In this document: positions 44,196 through 56,409 of the stretch, in pieces | Layout: the number at the start of each line of letters is the position of its first letter | Numbering within the stretch: position 1 is the stretch's first letter | Assembly: GCF_030272615.1 (NCBI RefSeq) | Contig: NC_081414.1 | Coordinates: 909,979,009 to 910,043,008, forward strand | DNA: 64,000 nucleotides | From: Cryptomeria japonica | Lineage: Eukaryota; Streptophyta; Pinopsida; Cupressales; Cupressaceae | Direction: 5' to 3' | Position numbers and translations under genes: made by a program | The notes under the pieces: generated by a model | Told to the model about the DNA's origin: nothing | Database searches by the model: none | What the model saw: the letters and a program-made list of their open reading frames with translations, nothing else

Positions 44196-45640
44196 AAAGG
44201 TTAAGTGAAAATGTCTGAAATCTTCTCTTTAGTGTTCACATAAACCAGTCTAACTTCATTTACTTCCACCTTCTGCTTCAAAAAATTATACTTGATAGAT
44301 ATGTGCTTTGTCTTATAATGAAATACGAGATTGTTTGATATATCACTAGTAGTGGAGTTATCATAGTGAATAACTACTAGTTCATTATAATCCACCTATA
44401 TATCCTTCAACATTTGCTTCATCCATAGAACTTGTGTATAGTTAGTAGCAACAACAACATACTCAGCTTCAGCACTAGATAAAGAAGTGTGTGACTGCTT
44501 ATTGCTGATCCATGAAACAATTTTCTTTCCAAGAAAGAAAGCTCCACTGGATGTGCTCTTCCCGTCATCAACATCTCCAACCCAATCTGCATCTGTATAT
44601 GCACATAATATAAAGTCATCATTTTTAGGATACCACAAACCATATTCAGTTGTTCCCTACAAATACCAGAAAATCCTTTTCACCACACTCTCATGATTTT
44701 CTCTAGGATCACTCTGATATCTCGGTACAATACAAACTGCATTCATTATATCTAGTCTAGTCTAAGTTAGATATAACAAACCATCAATCATAGATTTGTA
44801 CCTAGTAGGATTTACAGATGTAGATGCATCTTTCTTTATCAATTTCTCACTTGTAACCATAGGAGTACTAACCAGTTTACAATTTTCCATACCAAATTTC
44901 TTCAAAAACTCTCTAGCATACTTAGTTTGATAGATGAAAATACCTTTATCAGTTTGAGTAATCTACAAACCTAAGAAAAATCTCATCTCCCCAATCATAG
45001 ACATCTCAAATTCATTCTTCATATTGTTCAAGAATTCCATACACAACTTATCTTTACCTCCAAGAATGATATCATCAACAAAGACCTCAATAATCAATAT
45101 GTCAGCAATTTTGTAATATAAATTACTGTCAGCATTACCTTTAGTGAAATCAAACTTCAAAAGATATTTATCTAGTCTTGCATATAAAGCTCTAGGGGCT
45201 TGTTTCAATCCATATAAATCTTTCCTTAACTGACAAACCATGTTTTGTCATCTGAAAGTGAAAATCCATCAAGTTGCTCAATATAAACTTCCTCTTCAAG
45301 ATCTCCATTCAGAAATGCATACTTAACATCCATCTGATAAACCTTGTAATTCTTATGAGCAGCATAAGAAATAATCTCACAGCTTCAATCCTAGCTACCG
45401 ATGCAAAGGTTTTACCATAATCAATTCCTTCCTTCTGAGAGTATCCTTTACAAACCAATCTCGCTTTATTCCTCACAACTTGTCCATCCTCATTCAATTT
45501 ATTCCCAAAAACCCATTTAGTTCCAATAACATTTTTATTTATAGGTCGGGGAACTAAAGTCCATTTGTTATTCTTTTCTATCTAATCTAAATTTCTTTCA
45601 TAGCTTTCATCCAATATTCATCTTTACAAGCTTCAATTAC
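44196..45640 (-). pseudogene. Element H reverse transcriptase and RNase H
   Basis: From the right: [20 protein letters not shown] with [20 protein letters not shown], then [20 protein letters not shown], the catalytic box FVDDIILGG at about 45071-45082 and FEMSMIGEMRFFLGL. RNase H follows at 44396-44638 (YTDADWVGDVDDGKSTSSGA, KQSHTSLSSAEAEYV) and ends near 44201 (KHISIKYNFLKQKVEV). All are copia hallmarks; FVDD for YVDD is a common variant. Broken by frame changes near 45310 and 45245 and by stops. Confidence 0.94.
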
Positions 45641-45850
45641 TGATGCCAGTTCAACTTGAGAAATAAAACATACCTCATCAGTTGCCAACCTTCTTCTTGT
45701 CATCACTCCTTTGCTTTTGTCTCCAATGATATGATCTTTAGAATGATTCAACCTTACATACCTAGGAGTCTTCTGATTTTTAGTTCCTCTGTCCTAATCT
45801 TCAGTTACTGTTGAATGTTCTAATACTGTCGAAGTAGTTGGTTCAACATT

Positions 45851-46880
45851 TTATTCTGGTATAGGTGCTCCCGGTTCAGTTATGATTATTTCCACTATCG
45901 GTTCTCTCTCATAAGTTTTGATTTGACTTATGTTTTTCTCATCCACTTTGACATTTGTACTCTCCATAATTCTCTTCAATATTTTGTTATAATATCTATA
46001 TGTTTTTCTTTCATTAGAATAACCAAGAAATATCCCTTCATCACATCTAGGATCAAACTTTCCAATGGAATCATCTCTTTTGATATAACATTTACTGCCA
46101 AAGATTCTGAAATACTTAATTGTTGGTGTATGACCAAACCATAACTCATAAGGTGTCTTGCCGGTATCTCCTTTGATATGAACTCTATTGAATTTGTGTA
46201 TCGTCATGCTTATAGCTTCTCTCTAGTAGATATGAGGTAGATTAGCTTCCATCATCATGGTTCTAGTTGCATTATGTTCTTCCTTTCCACAACTCCATTC
46301 TGCTGAGGTGTCTAAGGTGCAAACAACTGTCTCCTTATCCCATTCTTCTAACAATAACTGTTAAACTCACCAGATGTGAATTCTCCACCCTAATCTGACC
46401 TTAAGCATTTAATCTTCAAACATGTCTCTGTCTCAACTTTAGCTTTAAATATTTCAAACTTTACAAATGCTTTAGACTTCTCCCTTAGAAAAGTAACCCA
46501 CATCATTCTAGAATAATCATCAATGATTAGCATGAAATATCTATCACCCTGAAATTTTTTTATTCTAGCAGGACCACACAAATCAATATGAATAAGATCA
46601 AGAACAACATTAGCTTTGTCTTGTATACTCTTAAAAGAAATCCCAACTTTCTTTCCCATTTGACATTCCTTACATACCGGATTATAGGGATTTACAATCT
46701 TAGGTATATCTCTAACTACCTTAGTAGAACTAATCTTCACAATGCAATCAAAATTCACATGACACAACCTCTTATGCCATAGCCAAATCTCATCAATTTG
46801 TGCAATCAAACATGTCTTCTCACCGGAGTTCAAATGAAAGATATTACCTTTAGTCTGTGTACCGGTTGCAATTTCCAAAC
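45851..46880 (-). pseudogene. Element H integrase
   Basis: Pre-integrase zinc motif LWHKRLCHVNFD with VCKECQMGKK (H-x-H, C-x2-C), then the catalytic core HIDLCGPARIKKFQGDRYFM, IDDYSRMMWVTFLREKSKAF, LRSD-stop-GGEFTS and the shifted AP-stop-TPQQNGVVERKN (DDE triad order D, D, E). The C-terminal part (GKTPYELWFGHTPTIKYFRI, DEGIFLGYS) follows at 45851-46207. Inserts element DNA into the chromosome. Stops at both places where Gln is usual (CAG to TAG). Confidence 0.94.
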
Positions 46881-47578
46881 CAGATCTATTGATAATCTTG
46901 CATTTTTCATCCTTGAACTGTAACTAAAATCCCTTTTCCACCAATTGTACTACACTCAAAAGATTATGCCTTAAACCTTCAACATAATAAATATTATTAG
47001 TGTTATGATTATTGACCAATGATATTATTCCTTTTCCCTTCATCATACATGCTTTGTCATCTCCAAATCTAGCCAGACCACCATCAAATTATTGCATAGA
47101 TAAGAACTTCCTTTTATCTCCAGTCATATGATGTGAACATCCACTGTCAATTGCCCATTTATCCTTGTCTTCAATTTTAGCAGCAAGGGCCTTCTCTTTA
47201 GGTACCGGATCATCTTCCTTGATTGCCAAAAATACCCATTCCTTTCCATTGCCGGATCCACTAGCTGAATCCTATGTCGGTTCATCATCAAAATCAGTCA
47301 CACCTTCCTCATCCGCATAGTAGCATGATTTGTCTTTGTTTTTCCTATACTTATGCTTGTTCTGATAATCATGGTTAGGCCTAAAAGATCTTCTAGTTCT
47401 TTCTTCAAATCTTGAATTCCTTTCAGGACATCTAGATGCAAAATGACCTATCTTATTACATTCAAAGCATTTAAAAGTGATTTTCCTTCATACTTACTTC
47501 CTAACGGTCCTTTAGGTACTCTTCTAGCAAATAAGGCTTCAAGTTTCTCAAACTCTTCATCTTCTTTCTTCATATCCT
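46881..47578 (-). pseudogene. Element H protease and zinc knuckle
   Basis: CFECNKIGHFASRCPERNSR near 47430-47470 is a complete CCHC knuckle (frame-shifted against the gag ORF). Protease reads KWAIDSGCSHHMTGDKRKFL with the D-S-G active site at about 47140-47148. NLLSVVQLVEKGF precedes the integrase. Several TAG stops. Confidence 0.9.
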
Positions 47579-48316
47579 CTATTCCTTCGCATATAAAGAT
47601 TTCCAATCACTCTTGTCGATATATGATGTAGATGCATGAAAAGTAGGTTTAGATTTAATAGCTCCAGAAGGTCCAAATCCCTCAAGCTCAAAAGAAGATA
47701 ATTTCCCAACCAAGGTATCCCTATTAATAGAGGTGTTTGCCATAATTCTCAACTCATTAATTGTAGTAGTCTTCATCTTATAAGCTGGTGGCAAACCTCT
47801 TAGTACTTTAGAAACTATTTTATCTTCGCTTAGAGATCCACCACAATATTGAATTCCCAAAACAATCTCATTAACTCTCTCCATAAAAGCAGTAATCCTT
47901 TCATCTTCTTCCATCTTCAAATTTTCATACCTTACCCAATAACCATCAAGTTTAGAAATTTTAATAGTAGGGTCACCTTCATTCAATGTCTCCAATTTAT
48001 CCCATATAGCCTTTGTAGTTAATTTGTCAGTTAGTCTCATAATTTGTTGATCAGAAAGTGCACACAAAAGGGCTTCTCTATCTCTACAATCATTCTCAAG
48101 CTCTTTATCCAGACCAGCAAGAGGAGGATTTCCAAATGTAGGATTAAATGTTGTAACACCATTCTCAGTGATCTCCTAAATCTCCTTTCCAAGACATCTC
48201 ATATGAGTCTCCATTTGAATCTTCCATACCCTATAATTTGTTCCATCAAACCAAGGAATTTCTCTCTGGAAAATAGCAACAGATGAACTAGATGAACTTG
48301 AACTACTAGATGCCAT
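47579..48316 (-). pseudogene. Element H gag
   Basis: ATG at 48316: a Ser-rich start, then FQREIPWFDGTNYRVWKIQM, the usual copia Gag opening. One stop near 48180 (KEI-stop-EIT), then an open stretch to 47579 (IWDKLETLNEGDPTIKISKL, VLRGLPPAYKMKTTTINELR), the UBN2/Gag-polypeptide pattern. Ends in frame change before the zinc knuckle. Confidence 0.93.
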
Positions 48317-48357
48317 AGGATCTTCCTCAAGCAGTTAATCTTTTGTAGAGAGGACCA

Positions 48358-48373
48358 AGCTCTGATACCAATT
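48358..48373 (-). other. Primer-binding site of element H
   Basis: Minus strand ATTGGTATCAGAGCTT next to the 5' LTR, an exact initiator tRNA-Met type site. Confidence 0.92.
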
Positions 48374-49640
48374 GTTAGACAGTTCAAATAACCAGAGGAC
48401 AACTAAGAGGGGGGTGAATTAGTTGTCACTAGATTATAGAACTTTAAGCATTTAAATCCTTATTAGCAGAACACATAAACTTAATACCGAAATACATAAA
48501 CCAAATACTAGAATGACTGATAAAGCAATTAAACATAAACATAAATCATAGAATAGTTACCATCCATCCATAACACATGACACCAAGATTTGTAAGTGGA
48601 AAACCTGGTAAAGGGAAAAAACGTGGTGGGAAGCCTACCCATAGTCAAATAATACTTTTGCAGCAAGTATGTGATTATAATATGACGGGAATGCACATGC
48701 AGGAAGGCCAATAGCCTAGATCACATATCTCATCACAAAAAGGAGCCTCATTGACTACATAAACATCAGACTACAATCTGGAAAGAAGAGTGAACTGCAA
48801 GTATAGTATCTCCTATGCCTGAGTACAGTTCTGGTTAAGCTCAATATCGAAGGCCTTAAACCTCTCTTACAAACCCAATTCAATCACCTATAATTGACCA
48901 AACCTTTTGCATATGATTACAACATTATTCACACATAGATCATCCCATAACCTTTTCTTATCAACCCATATACCCATGATCTACAAAGAGATCTTACATC
49001 ATATTTATACCAACCCAGGACCTAAACAATTAAGTTGGCCACCTAAAAGATAATACAATAAATTAATAACATAAACCCATAATCCAATGATCAACCAAGT
49101 CATCTTAGGCTGAAAACAATGTAAACCAATCATTAAATCCCGACGATAATGCATCGGCAACATTCTCCAACACGTTATAGAAACTGGTCCATAACCTAGA
49201 TAACACCAGACCCAAAATAGGTCACCATAAACTAAATCCAATACCATCGATGAACTAGAACACGAACAAGATAACTAATAGCATCCTGCAAGCCATCTAG
49301 AAGTTGCACCAACACCACTTATCACATGCATCAAAAGATCTTCAACAAACCTCTACCGGTAAAACCCTTACCGGTGACCAAGAGGCTTACTAGAACAAAT
49401 GATAGCTCCTGGGTCATCAAATCCCGAACCAACTGATCGTGATACACTTCTGAATAGCATGAATGATTGATCCAAACCAATTGCACAAACCAAAGCATAC
49501 CGAATCCTACTGGATCAATAACATAATCAACCACTCTACTAGAACCAATCGTAAATTGGTAAACAACCAAAACAACCAGTGTTACCATCAATGACAAAAC
49601 ATCAATGCAACACATAATCAATTCCTCCAAATTGCCAACA
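48374..49640 (-). repeat. Element H 5' LTR
   Basis: 1267 bp, TGTTAGACAG at the left and GCCAACA at the right. TATAAATA on the minus strand at 49012-49019. Confidence 0.94.
49012..49019 (-). promoter_or_regulatory. TATA-like box in element H 5' LTR
   Basis: TATAAATA on the minus strand, conserved at 43131-43138 in the other LTR. Confidence 0.55.
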
Positions 49641-49645
49641 ATGAC

Positions 49646-50974
49646 TAGTGTCCCTACCTTTATATCGAACATCCTAGCTACCTCTACACAAAATTTCATA
49701 CCTACAAATGTTAGTCATGGGGGAAATACCTCTTCTTTTATTTCTCCTACCATGAGTGTTACCCAATCACACTCACCACCTATAAATGCCAGTCAAGGGG
49801 GAAACTCCTTCAATCACAATTCCTTCATTCCTCCTATGAGTCTTCCATATATTACCCAACCTTCTTGATTACCTAATTATCATAGTGTCCCACCAACTTA
49901 TTCTTAATCTCTTCCTTCATTCAAAAATATTACTCCTCCCTATTAATCCAACATGTCTAATTTCAATCCTTCTACCGAAGCTACAATCAATAGTCTAGCC
50001 CAAATAGTGTCTTCCTTACAACAACAAATAGCTTTTATGAGTCAATCCAAGTATAACGTGCTCACATTTGATGTAGCGAGCCCATTGTCCATTGACATTG
50101 TTAGATTTGTCCCTCATAAACATGTATAAGTCCCTCAATTGGAACTTTATAATGGAAAAGGTGATCCCTTAACTCATGTTAAAATATTCCAAACTTTGTG
50201 TAGTGATTTTTCTCATGATCAAAGATTGTTAGCGAGATTGTTTACTAGAACATTAAGGGATAGAACTTTGCAATGGTATTGTTCTTTGCCTCCTTATTTT
50301 ATTACTTCTTTTCAACAATTGGCAAATACTTTTATTTAACAATTTCACAATAACATTGGTCCTAAAGTTACTTTGACTTATTTGATACATTGTAAACAAG
50401 GTGTTAAAGAAAAAGTGACTGATTTTACTAATAGATATAAGCATTTGTATTCTTAGATTTATTTTCATGTGCCTGATCAAGATATTCAAAGGATTTTTAT
50501 TGCTAATTTACAAAAATATATTAGGGACTGAGTTTACTTCCTTTCTACAGTTGTGCGCAGTATTTTACAATTATCAGCTGACTATGAGTCAATTGGAACA
50601 ATCATCTCCTTCCATGGCTTTGAGTGATAAGGGTGATAGTGCTCAACAACTATTTGCGAAGGTCAAACCAAACAAAGGATTCATTGAATTGAATGACAAC
50701 AACAACAATCAATCAATTGGTAGCCAGGACAAGTGTGCCTCCTTTGTTTAAATACTTTAAAAGTGAAAAAGAATTTACTCCTTTGAAAGAATCTTTGCAT
50801 AGCATTATGTCTCGGTTAATAGAAAGTAATGTGTTAAAACTTCCCCAAATCAAGCCAATTGATCCATCTAAGACAACTTCACCTTACTTTGATGCGAAAT
50901 CCTTTTGTCAATACCATCATCAACCTGGTGATGATACTGAAAAAAAAAATTCATTGAGAAGTAGGATTCAATAA
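49646..50974 (+). pseudogene. Element D gag, core and C-terminal part
   Basis: Resumes after H: TSVPTFISNILATSTQNFIP, a Pro/Ser-rich stretch, then VPQLELYNGKGDPLTHVKIF, LFTRTLRDRTLQWYCSLPPY and HCKQGVKEKVTDFTNRYKHL (RetroTrans_gag). The zinc knuckle near 50905-50950 reads CQYHHQPGDDTEKKN: the second His and last Cys of the C-x2-H-x4-H-x4-C pattern are lost. Several frame changes and stops. Confidence 0.87.
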
Positions 50975-51652
50975 TTGATTGATTACAATACCATATCTGT
51001 GGCAAGATTGAAAGATAGAGGAAACAAATCCGTAGCTCCTTTTAATCAAAATCTTTTGATTTTCACTCATCCTTTGCCATCCCATTCCACTAATGTGATT
51101 GAGACTAGTCAGCTTGTTTTCTCTCCCAATGTGGTGAACCTTGTAGACAAACAAGAACCTTCTAAGGATTTTTGCATCACATTTGATCCTAGTGAGACCA
51201 TTAAAGTACCTGATGGCCCATTATACATAAGTGAAAAAATCAAAGGCATACTTGCTAGAGGAGTGCTTATTGATCCTGCTTGCATGGTTAATGTGATAAC
51301 TGAATAATTTATGTATACTTTTCAATTGTATCAATTGATATATGATACCGATGTGCTAGTTGGAGTCTTTGATGGATTTTCTTGTCTTTCTATTGGTTCT
51401 ATCACACCTCCTATTGATGTCAACACTAAATGCTTAGATGTTCAATTTTCTATCATTCCTACATCCGATTAATTTTGTGTGAAGTTGGGACATCCTTGGC
51501 TCTCTTCCATGAAAGTGATCGCTTCTACAATTCATTAGTGTTTTAAATTTCCTCATAATGATAAAATCATAGCTATCAATCATAGCATGTATCAACATGT
51601 AATGAGGAATGGAGATGTTTGTCTTGATTACTTTTGGTCCAAATGATTCCAT
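50975..51652 (+). pseudogene. Element D retropepsin-like region
   Basis: Aligns with C 25376-26041: KGILARGVLIDPACMVNVIT (active-site line LID-P-A-C), then VGVFDGFSCLSIGSITPPID and VKLGHPWLSSMKVIAS, the retropepsin C-terminal signature. Stops after ITE (51307) and at 51470 and 51536. Non-standard active site as in C. Confidence 0.72.
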
Positions 51653-51709
51653 CCTCTTCAGCCTAGGAGTGATGTTCTCTTTAGATCATATCAAAACTGG
51701 AAAAATGAA

Positions 51710-52450
51710 ATGATTTTATCCTTGAGTAAACCTAGAAATCCAACACTTAGCATTCCTCTTGTTTATCATATACCCCTTCTTGAGGATAAAATTATTCTTC
51801 CTCCTAAGGAAAGAAATATTCTTCTTCTCGAAGAGGCACCTATTCCTTCTCCTAAAGAGAAGAGTATCCTTTCTCCTAAGAAAAGAGATATTCTTCTTCC
51901 TAAAGAAGAATATATTCCTTCTCCTATGGATGAGTCTACTCTTCCTCCCAAAGGTAGAAAAACTCTTCCCCTAAACCTCAATCCATTCCTCCTAAGGCTA
52001 GACCTATCCCTCCTCCTCATGATGGACCTGGTCTCCTTCCTACACCTCCCATTCCTCCTTTATATGGTGTGGTTCCTCCTCCTTCATCTTATAGAGAGAA
52101 ACGGCCAGCCTCTCCTATTGTCCAACCTAAAAGACCACATTCCATTCATCCTTCCCTAAAAGAAGAGATGAAGCCTATACCCGATGAACCTAAACCTCCT
52201 CAACCTTCAACCAAAACTAGACAAAATCATTGTGCAAGAGAACATCGATGGAGACGTCATGCTAGAGCTCGTGAATCTATTTCCCAAACCATTTCTTCTC
52301 CTAAAGCAATATCTCTTGATATGATTCCATTTCCCCTAAACAAGATGTTCAACCTGATTCTCCAAGACGCAAAATGGTTAAAACAAATGATGGTTCAAGT
52401 TTTATTCCTACTAGAGCTCCTATTCTTATTAATCTTGATGAAGAAATAGG
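51710..52450 (+). pseudogene. Element D Pro-rich and basic segment with octapeptide repeats
   Basis: Begins MILSLSKPRNPTLSIPLVYH like C, then has eight 24-bp octapeptide units (51773-51964) absent from C, then after a frame change near 51970 IPPPHDGPGLLPTPPIPPLY and the conserved basic block RQNHCAREHRWRRHARARES. Function unknown. Confidence 0.68.
51773..51964 (+). repeat. Eight in-frame 24-bp repeats
   Basis: Each unit encodes eight residues of the type LxPKExxI (PLLEDKII, LPPKERNI, LLLEEAPI, PSPKEKSI, LSPKKRDI, LLPKEEYI, PSPMDEST, LPPKGRKT). Not present in element C. Confidence 0.9.
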
Positions 52451-52700
52451 TGAACATGTTGTTAATGATGAAAATGTTATTCTAAATATTTCTGATGATG
52501 AATATGAATATGTTGATGTTGAGAATGATTTATCTATAAATTTTACAAAAGCATTAATCCTAGCTCCTAACAATGAACAAAGTGACTCATCGTTAGAGTA
52601 TGGTCCTTGTTTGGAACTTGTGATAGCTCCATCTATTGTGCTCGATGTGGCTCCTCTTGCTTGTTGTCCACCTTCCCAAAATAATGATCAGCAAGATTGG
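52451..52700 (+). pseudogene. Element D acidic C-terminal segment
   Basis: Frame starting 52374 reads INLDEEIGEHVVNDENVILN, ISDDEYEYVDVENDLSINFT and ends near PLACCPPSQNNDQQDWG. Counterpart of C 26580-26834. Acidic, no known domain. Confidence 0.6.
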
Positions 52701-53464
52701 GGGAGGATGGCGTGCTTGTTTAGCTTCATTATCATTGTATATTATCTCTCTCCTCTCTTGCTTATTTGTGATATTCTTATATTTGTTGTCCCTAGTATTG
52801 TCTACTTGAGGATGATGCAAAGAATTGAGATTTCTTTTGGTCTCTTCCATGTTAACTCAAAAGACACATGTGTTCCCTTCTTCCATGGTGGTTTCCTTTC
52901 TTTGGGGGGTGAGGACAATTTTATGAACATATATATATATACATGATATACATGAGTTATCATAAAAAGCATACTAACTCCAAAGTTAGGTGAAACCACC
53001 TCATTTTTTGTGCTTTGTGTTCATTATCCTTTGATTCATCCTCTCTTGGGGGCTAAATTATTGGGATAACATGCTTGTCTTTTTGGGTGTATCCTACCTT
53101 AAAGCAATTGCTCCCAACAAGTCATGTGCAATCTCTTTAACGTGGGGGCATACACTTCTCTCATGATTCTCTCTCTTGATACTTAAAGTTACTTAGAAAA
53201 CTTTGTCTTTGCTTTGTAATTTTTGGTGCTTTTTATTTTCATGACTCATAGTAAGAGAACCTGACTAGTTGTAGTCATGGTTCTCTCTTTCTCACTCATG
53301 ATCTTCTCTTTTACCTTATCATTGAAGTCGTAAGATCTTTAAGTCCACTGGGGGCTTGGTGAATCTTGCCTCTTTGACATGGTGAAAGTCTTTCAATCTG
53401 AATTCCTTGTACTTTATCGTGAGTATTTGCGCAAGCTCATACTCCCACTAAAGTGGGGGCTAAA
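52701..53464 (+). other. Element D 3' tail and polypurine tract
   Basis: Non-coding, aligned with C's tail; ends AAAGTGGGGGCTAAA (53450-53464) before the LTR. Confidence 0.8.
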
Positions 53465-54637
53465 TGTAGCATCCTAAAATTCCACCCCTTGAAATTTCTA
53501 ACCACATTTGCATCTTTTCCTTAGTGTTTGTGCCCCTCAGCTTGATCGGAGACTTGATTATGCTCACACATGTCAAAAATTTCATTCAACTCAATGATGC
53601 ACCCAGTTGCCACCTTGATCCTACCCCAAATTATGGTAGGACTAGGGCATAACACCCTAGTCCCCCTTAATGGGGACCTATCCTTAGGCCCCTCCCCCTG
53701 ACCTATCTTAAATTTGAAGCGGGTAAAATCCTCTATGTCAGCTCATTTCAAAAAATTAATCAATTAATCCTACGAAAAAGTATATAAGAGGGATCTCCCC
53801 TCTCATTTGATGGATCATGGAAATTCAATCAAGTATTTGAGCATTCAAGAGATCAATCATTCAAGCATTCAAGAGCAATTGAGAATTTTTAGTCTTCCTT
53901 CAAGCTTTGGAGCAGAAATAGAGTCAAGATTTCAAGTATTGAAGAGGAGATCATCATTCTACTTCATGAAATCATAATTCCATGTGGAGGCAAGTAAAAC
54001 TTCACAAGGAGGTATAAGCATTTCATTTTAGTCAATTCAACATCCCCTCAAGGAGGGGGGTTTCTACTTTCAGTCATTTCAATTACATTATTTCAACCAC
54101 TTGGTTAATTCAAAAATTGGGGTTTGACCTAAAGGCAAACCCCTATTCCCAATGCATTTCCATTTCCTTCCATGTGCAGGAAGCAGGTGCATAGTTGTTC
54201 TTTTGAAGTTAAGCTTTGTTTGCAAAGACAGAAAAACCCTCTTCGACACACGAAAAGTTTGGAGGACCAAGAGGGGGGAAACTTGGTGCTAACACACGGT
54301 CCTTGAAACTTTTGGCAACTTTCACAGAGCAACTCCAAATCATCTCAAACTTCTCAAATCTAGGTGCATGATGAAATCCTGAATCTGTAGCTCGTTTTCT
54401 CATATTTGTCTTCATTTCCAACACTTAGTCTTAATTCAACTAGTCAACATACAAAAGAGGGTCAAACACATTCTAATCACAACACATCTTCTTAGTATTT
54501 AGTCCTTGTATCATTTAGGATTGGATCTAGTAGATTCATCCCCTCTTTTGAATGTAAAGTCCTCCAAGAGAAAATTGACTTAGTGATCTCTCCTTTCTAT
54601 GTGGTGAATTTACTAAGCTTCAATTTTCCACTTTACA
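53465..54637 (+). repeat. Element D 3' LTR
   Basis: 1173 bp, TGTAGCATCC to CACTTTACA, pair of 30560-31736, followed by CCAAG (54638-54642). Confidence 0.95.
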
Positions 54638-54642
54638 CCAAG

Positions 54643-55708
54643 TATGCTCAAAGAATATAATTATGGATTAAAAATAAATGTGATTTACAATTCAAATCAA
54701 AATCCATGTCCACACAAAATCTCTCAAAATAAGTCTCACTTGAATCAACAAATGAGAATTCAAGAAAATATGGATTTAAAACCTCTACACATGAATCATT
54801 GTTACAATGAACATTATAATCATCAACGCTATTTGTATGTCATCAAAATGAATTTCTAAATTTACATGAACACTTACACCTTTTGATTAATCATAGTTAT
54901 CACTATTGTAGTCAGATGGCTTCTCAACTCCATTTGCATTATCATCCTACAAGCTAATATATATCCATATGTAGAATGGAAGATCAAGGACATGTGTCAA
55001 ATTTGGTACTACCAAAAGTACCTTCATTGTCTAAATCAATGTGTGTTGGGCATAAGAACTTTGAAATACTCTCATGAGCATATCTCTAATATTCTATAGC
55101 TAAAAAATCTAAGATTTTTTCACTATTGAGTGGACTTGTATTCTCATGTACATGTTTCACTGTTTCTTCCTCTTGATCCCCATAAGAGCTAGAATTACCA
55201 TTTAATTACAAATAAACATCTATAATACTATCATTGTCAACTTTGAAATCTAAGGATTCAATTGACTCATCATAACATACATTGGTCATAACATGTGGAG
55301 TTGAATCTCCAACAACCTTGTCAAAAGAACAATCATAATTTGATGTAAAAATCAAGCCCTCTAAATGTTCATCCTCATTTAAATTTAGACTTTCTTAACA
55401 ATAACTTTCACTTGCATACCCATCCTCTATAGACTCATTCCAATCATTACATCCTTAATTATTCAAGGGTACATTGTCATCTTTTTTTTTAGCTTCTAAT
55501 TCATCATTATCAATATTTTGACAAAGCATTCAAGGATACACCTCTATTGTTTGTTCATGGAATGCACTCAATTTTTTATATGTCATTTCCAGGTGCACCT
55601 ACCATATCATTTAACTTACTACAAGCATTTTTTACATGTGAATAATACACATTCTTAGCTATAACATGTTTCTTTCCTTAATTTTATTTTTAAGTATAGT
55701 ATCTATCT
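54643..55708 (-). pseudogene. Acidic minus-strand ORF remnant, upstream half (split by D)
   Basis: Minus-strand reading from about 55570: NDELEAKKKDDNVPLNN, DWNESIEDGYASESYC, LNLNEDEHLEGLIFTSNYDC, VMTNVCYDESIESLDFKVDN. Later, in another frame near 54850-54660, CVEVLNPYFLEFSFVDSSET and ERFCVDMDFDLNCKSHLFLI. It continues beyond D at 30554. Acidic, Asp/Glu/Asn rich, unrecognised, many stops. Confidence 0.45.
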
Positions 55709-56288
55709 TGTCTCTATTTTTTGCTTTTCTTTAGGCTTTCGTAGGTAGGGTTTTGGTAGGGTTTAAGCCTTTGGATATATTTTTGCAAAACCCTTGGCTT
55801 TGTTATATTATTTAGTTGACCTTTGATGTTAGGTTTTCTCCTTTTAAGTTGTCACAGAGAGTGCCCTCAATCATGTGGTGATAGACCCCTTATATCATGC
55901 CTAACGGGTCTGATCAGTTGTGTTAAATAAAAATTCTTTAGGCCTTATGCCACATGTGGATAAAAATCCCTATGCCTATATGTCCTAGTATGTGCCCCGA
56001 CCATGGCCCTAAAACCCTTTATAAGTCTCCACATGCAAACTAATTCCACCTAAGTGAGGGCCCCAAGGTCTAGTCGCACGGGACAGTGGGGAGTGTTATC
56101 TATAAAGAAAGGATTTACCCCACGCAACCTTCACATCTGAAAATTTGCCCATGCAGGATAAGACATTGCTTTATGCAAACAAGGGTGCTTACCCTACATG
56201 GAATTATATGAAGAAAGCAGAAAGATAGAAGAACCTCATGCAGGATAGCAGGAATAAATGAATTGTGTCGAGAGGTCTACCTCATAGG
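55709..56288 (+). repeat. Element G 5' LTR, part provable against the 3' LTR
   Basis: Homology with 63446-64000 begins sharply at TTGTCT and extends to at least 56288; the true right end lies further on and is not resolved. The left flank TATCT (55704-55708) is the predicted duplication. TTTATAAG at 56018-56025 is conserved at 63754-63761. Contains CGGGACAGTGGGG, TTACCCCACGC and related motifs. Confidence 0.82.
56018..56025 (+). promoter_or_regulatory. TATA-like box in element G 5' LTR
   Basis: TTTATAAG, conserved in both LTR copies. Confidence 0.5.
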
Positions 56289-56409
56289 AGTCACAAGTTG
56301 CATCTTTGGGCACTGCAAAATAAGTGACTCAAGGGGATTAAGAGGTCCCCACTATCCCACGAGACCATCAACCATTTCTATGTCTGATTGAAAGAGAAGA
56401 TACAAGAAC

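Larger units (their letters stand above)
42501..49640 (-). mobile_element. Element H: nearly complete Ty1/copia retrotransposon, decayed
   Basis: 7140 bp, minus strand. Order right to left: 5' LTR 48374-49640, tRNA-Met primer site, gag (ATG 48316), zinc knuckle, protease (DSG), integrase, RT, RNase H, polypurine tract, 3' LTR 42501-43769. Domain order protease-integrase-RT-RNase H defines Ty1/copia. Stops, mostly TAG, and frameshifts break every domain. Inserted in the gag of D. Confidence 0.95.
30560..54637 (+). mobile_element. Element D: gag-protease-only Ty3/gypsy-like element with two nested insertions
   Basis: Plus-strand element with LTRs 30560-31736 and 53465-54637, exact CCAAG duplication, primer site, AT-rich leader, gag, protease-like region, Pro-rich and acidic segments, tail and polypurine tract. 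Interrupted by E (32295-41272) in the leader and by H (42501-49640) in gag. Without these it would be about 8 kb. No RT, RNase H or integrase, like its relative C. It must have used another element's enzymes. Confidence 0.92.

Noticed and set aside
48357-48373. tRNA-Met gene fragment
   Set aside because: It is only the short primer-binding site next to an LTR; no cloverleaf follows.
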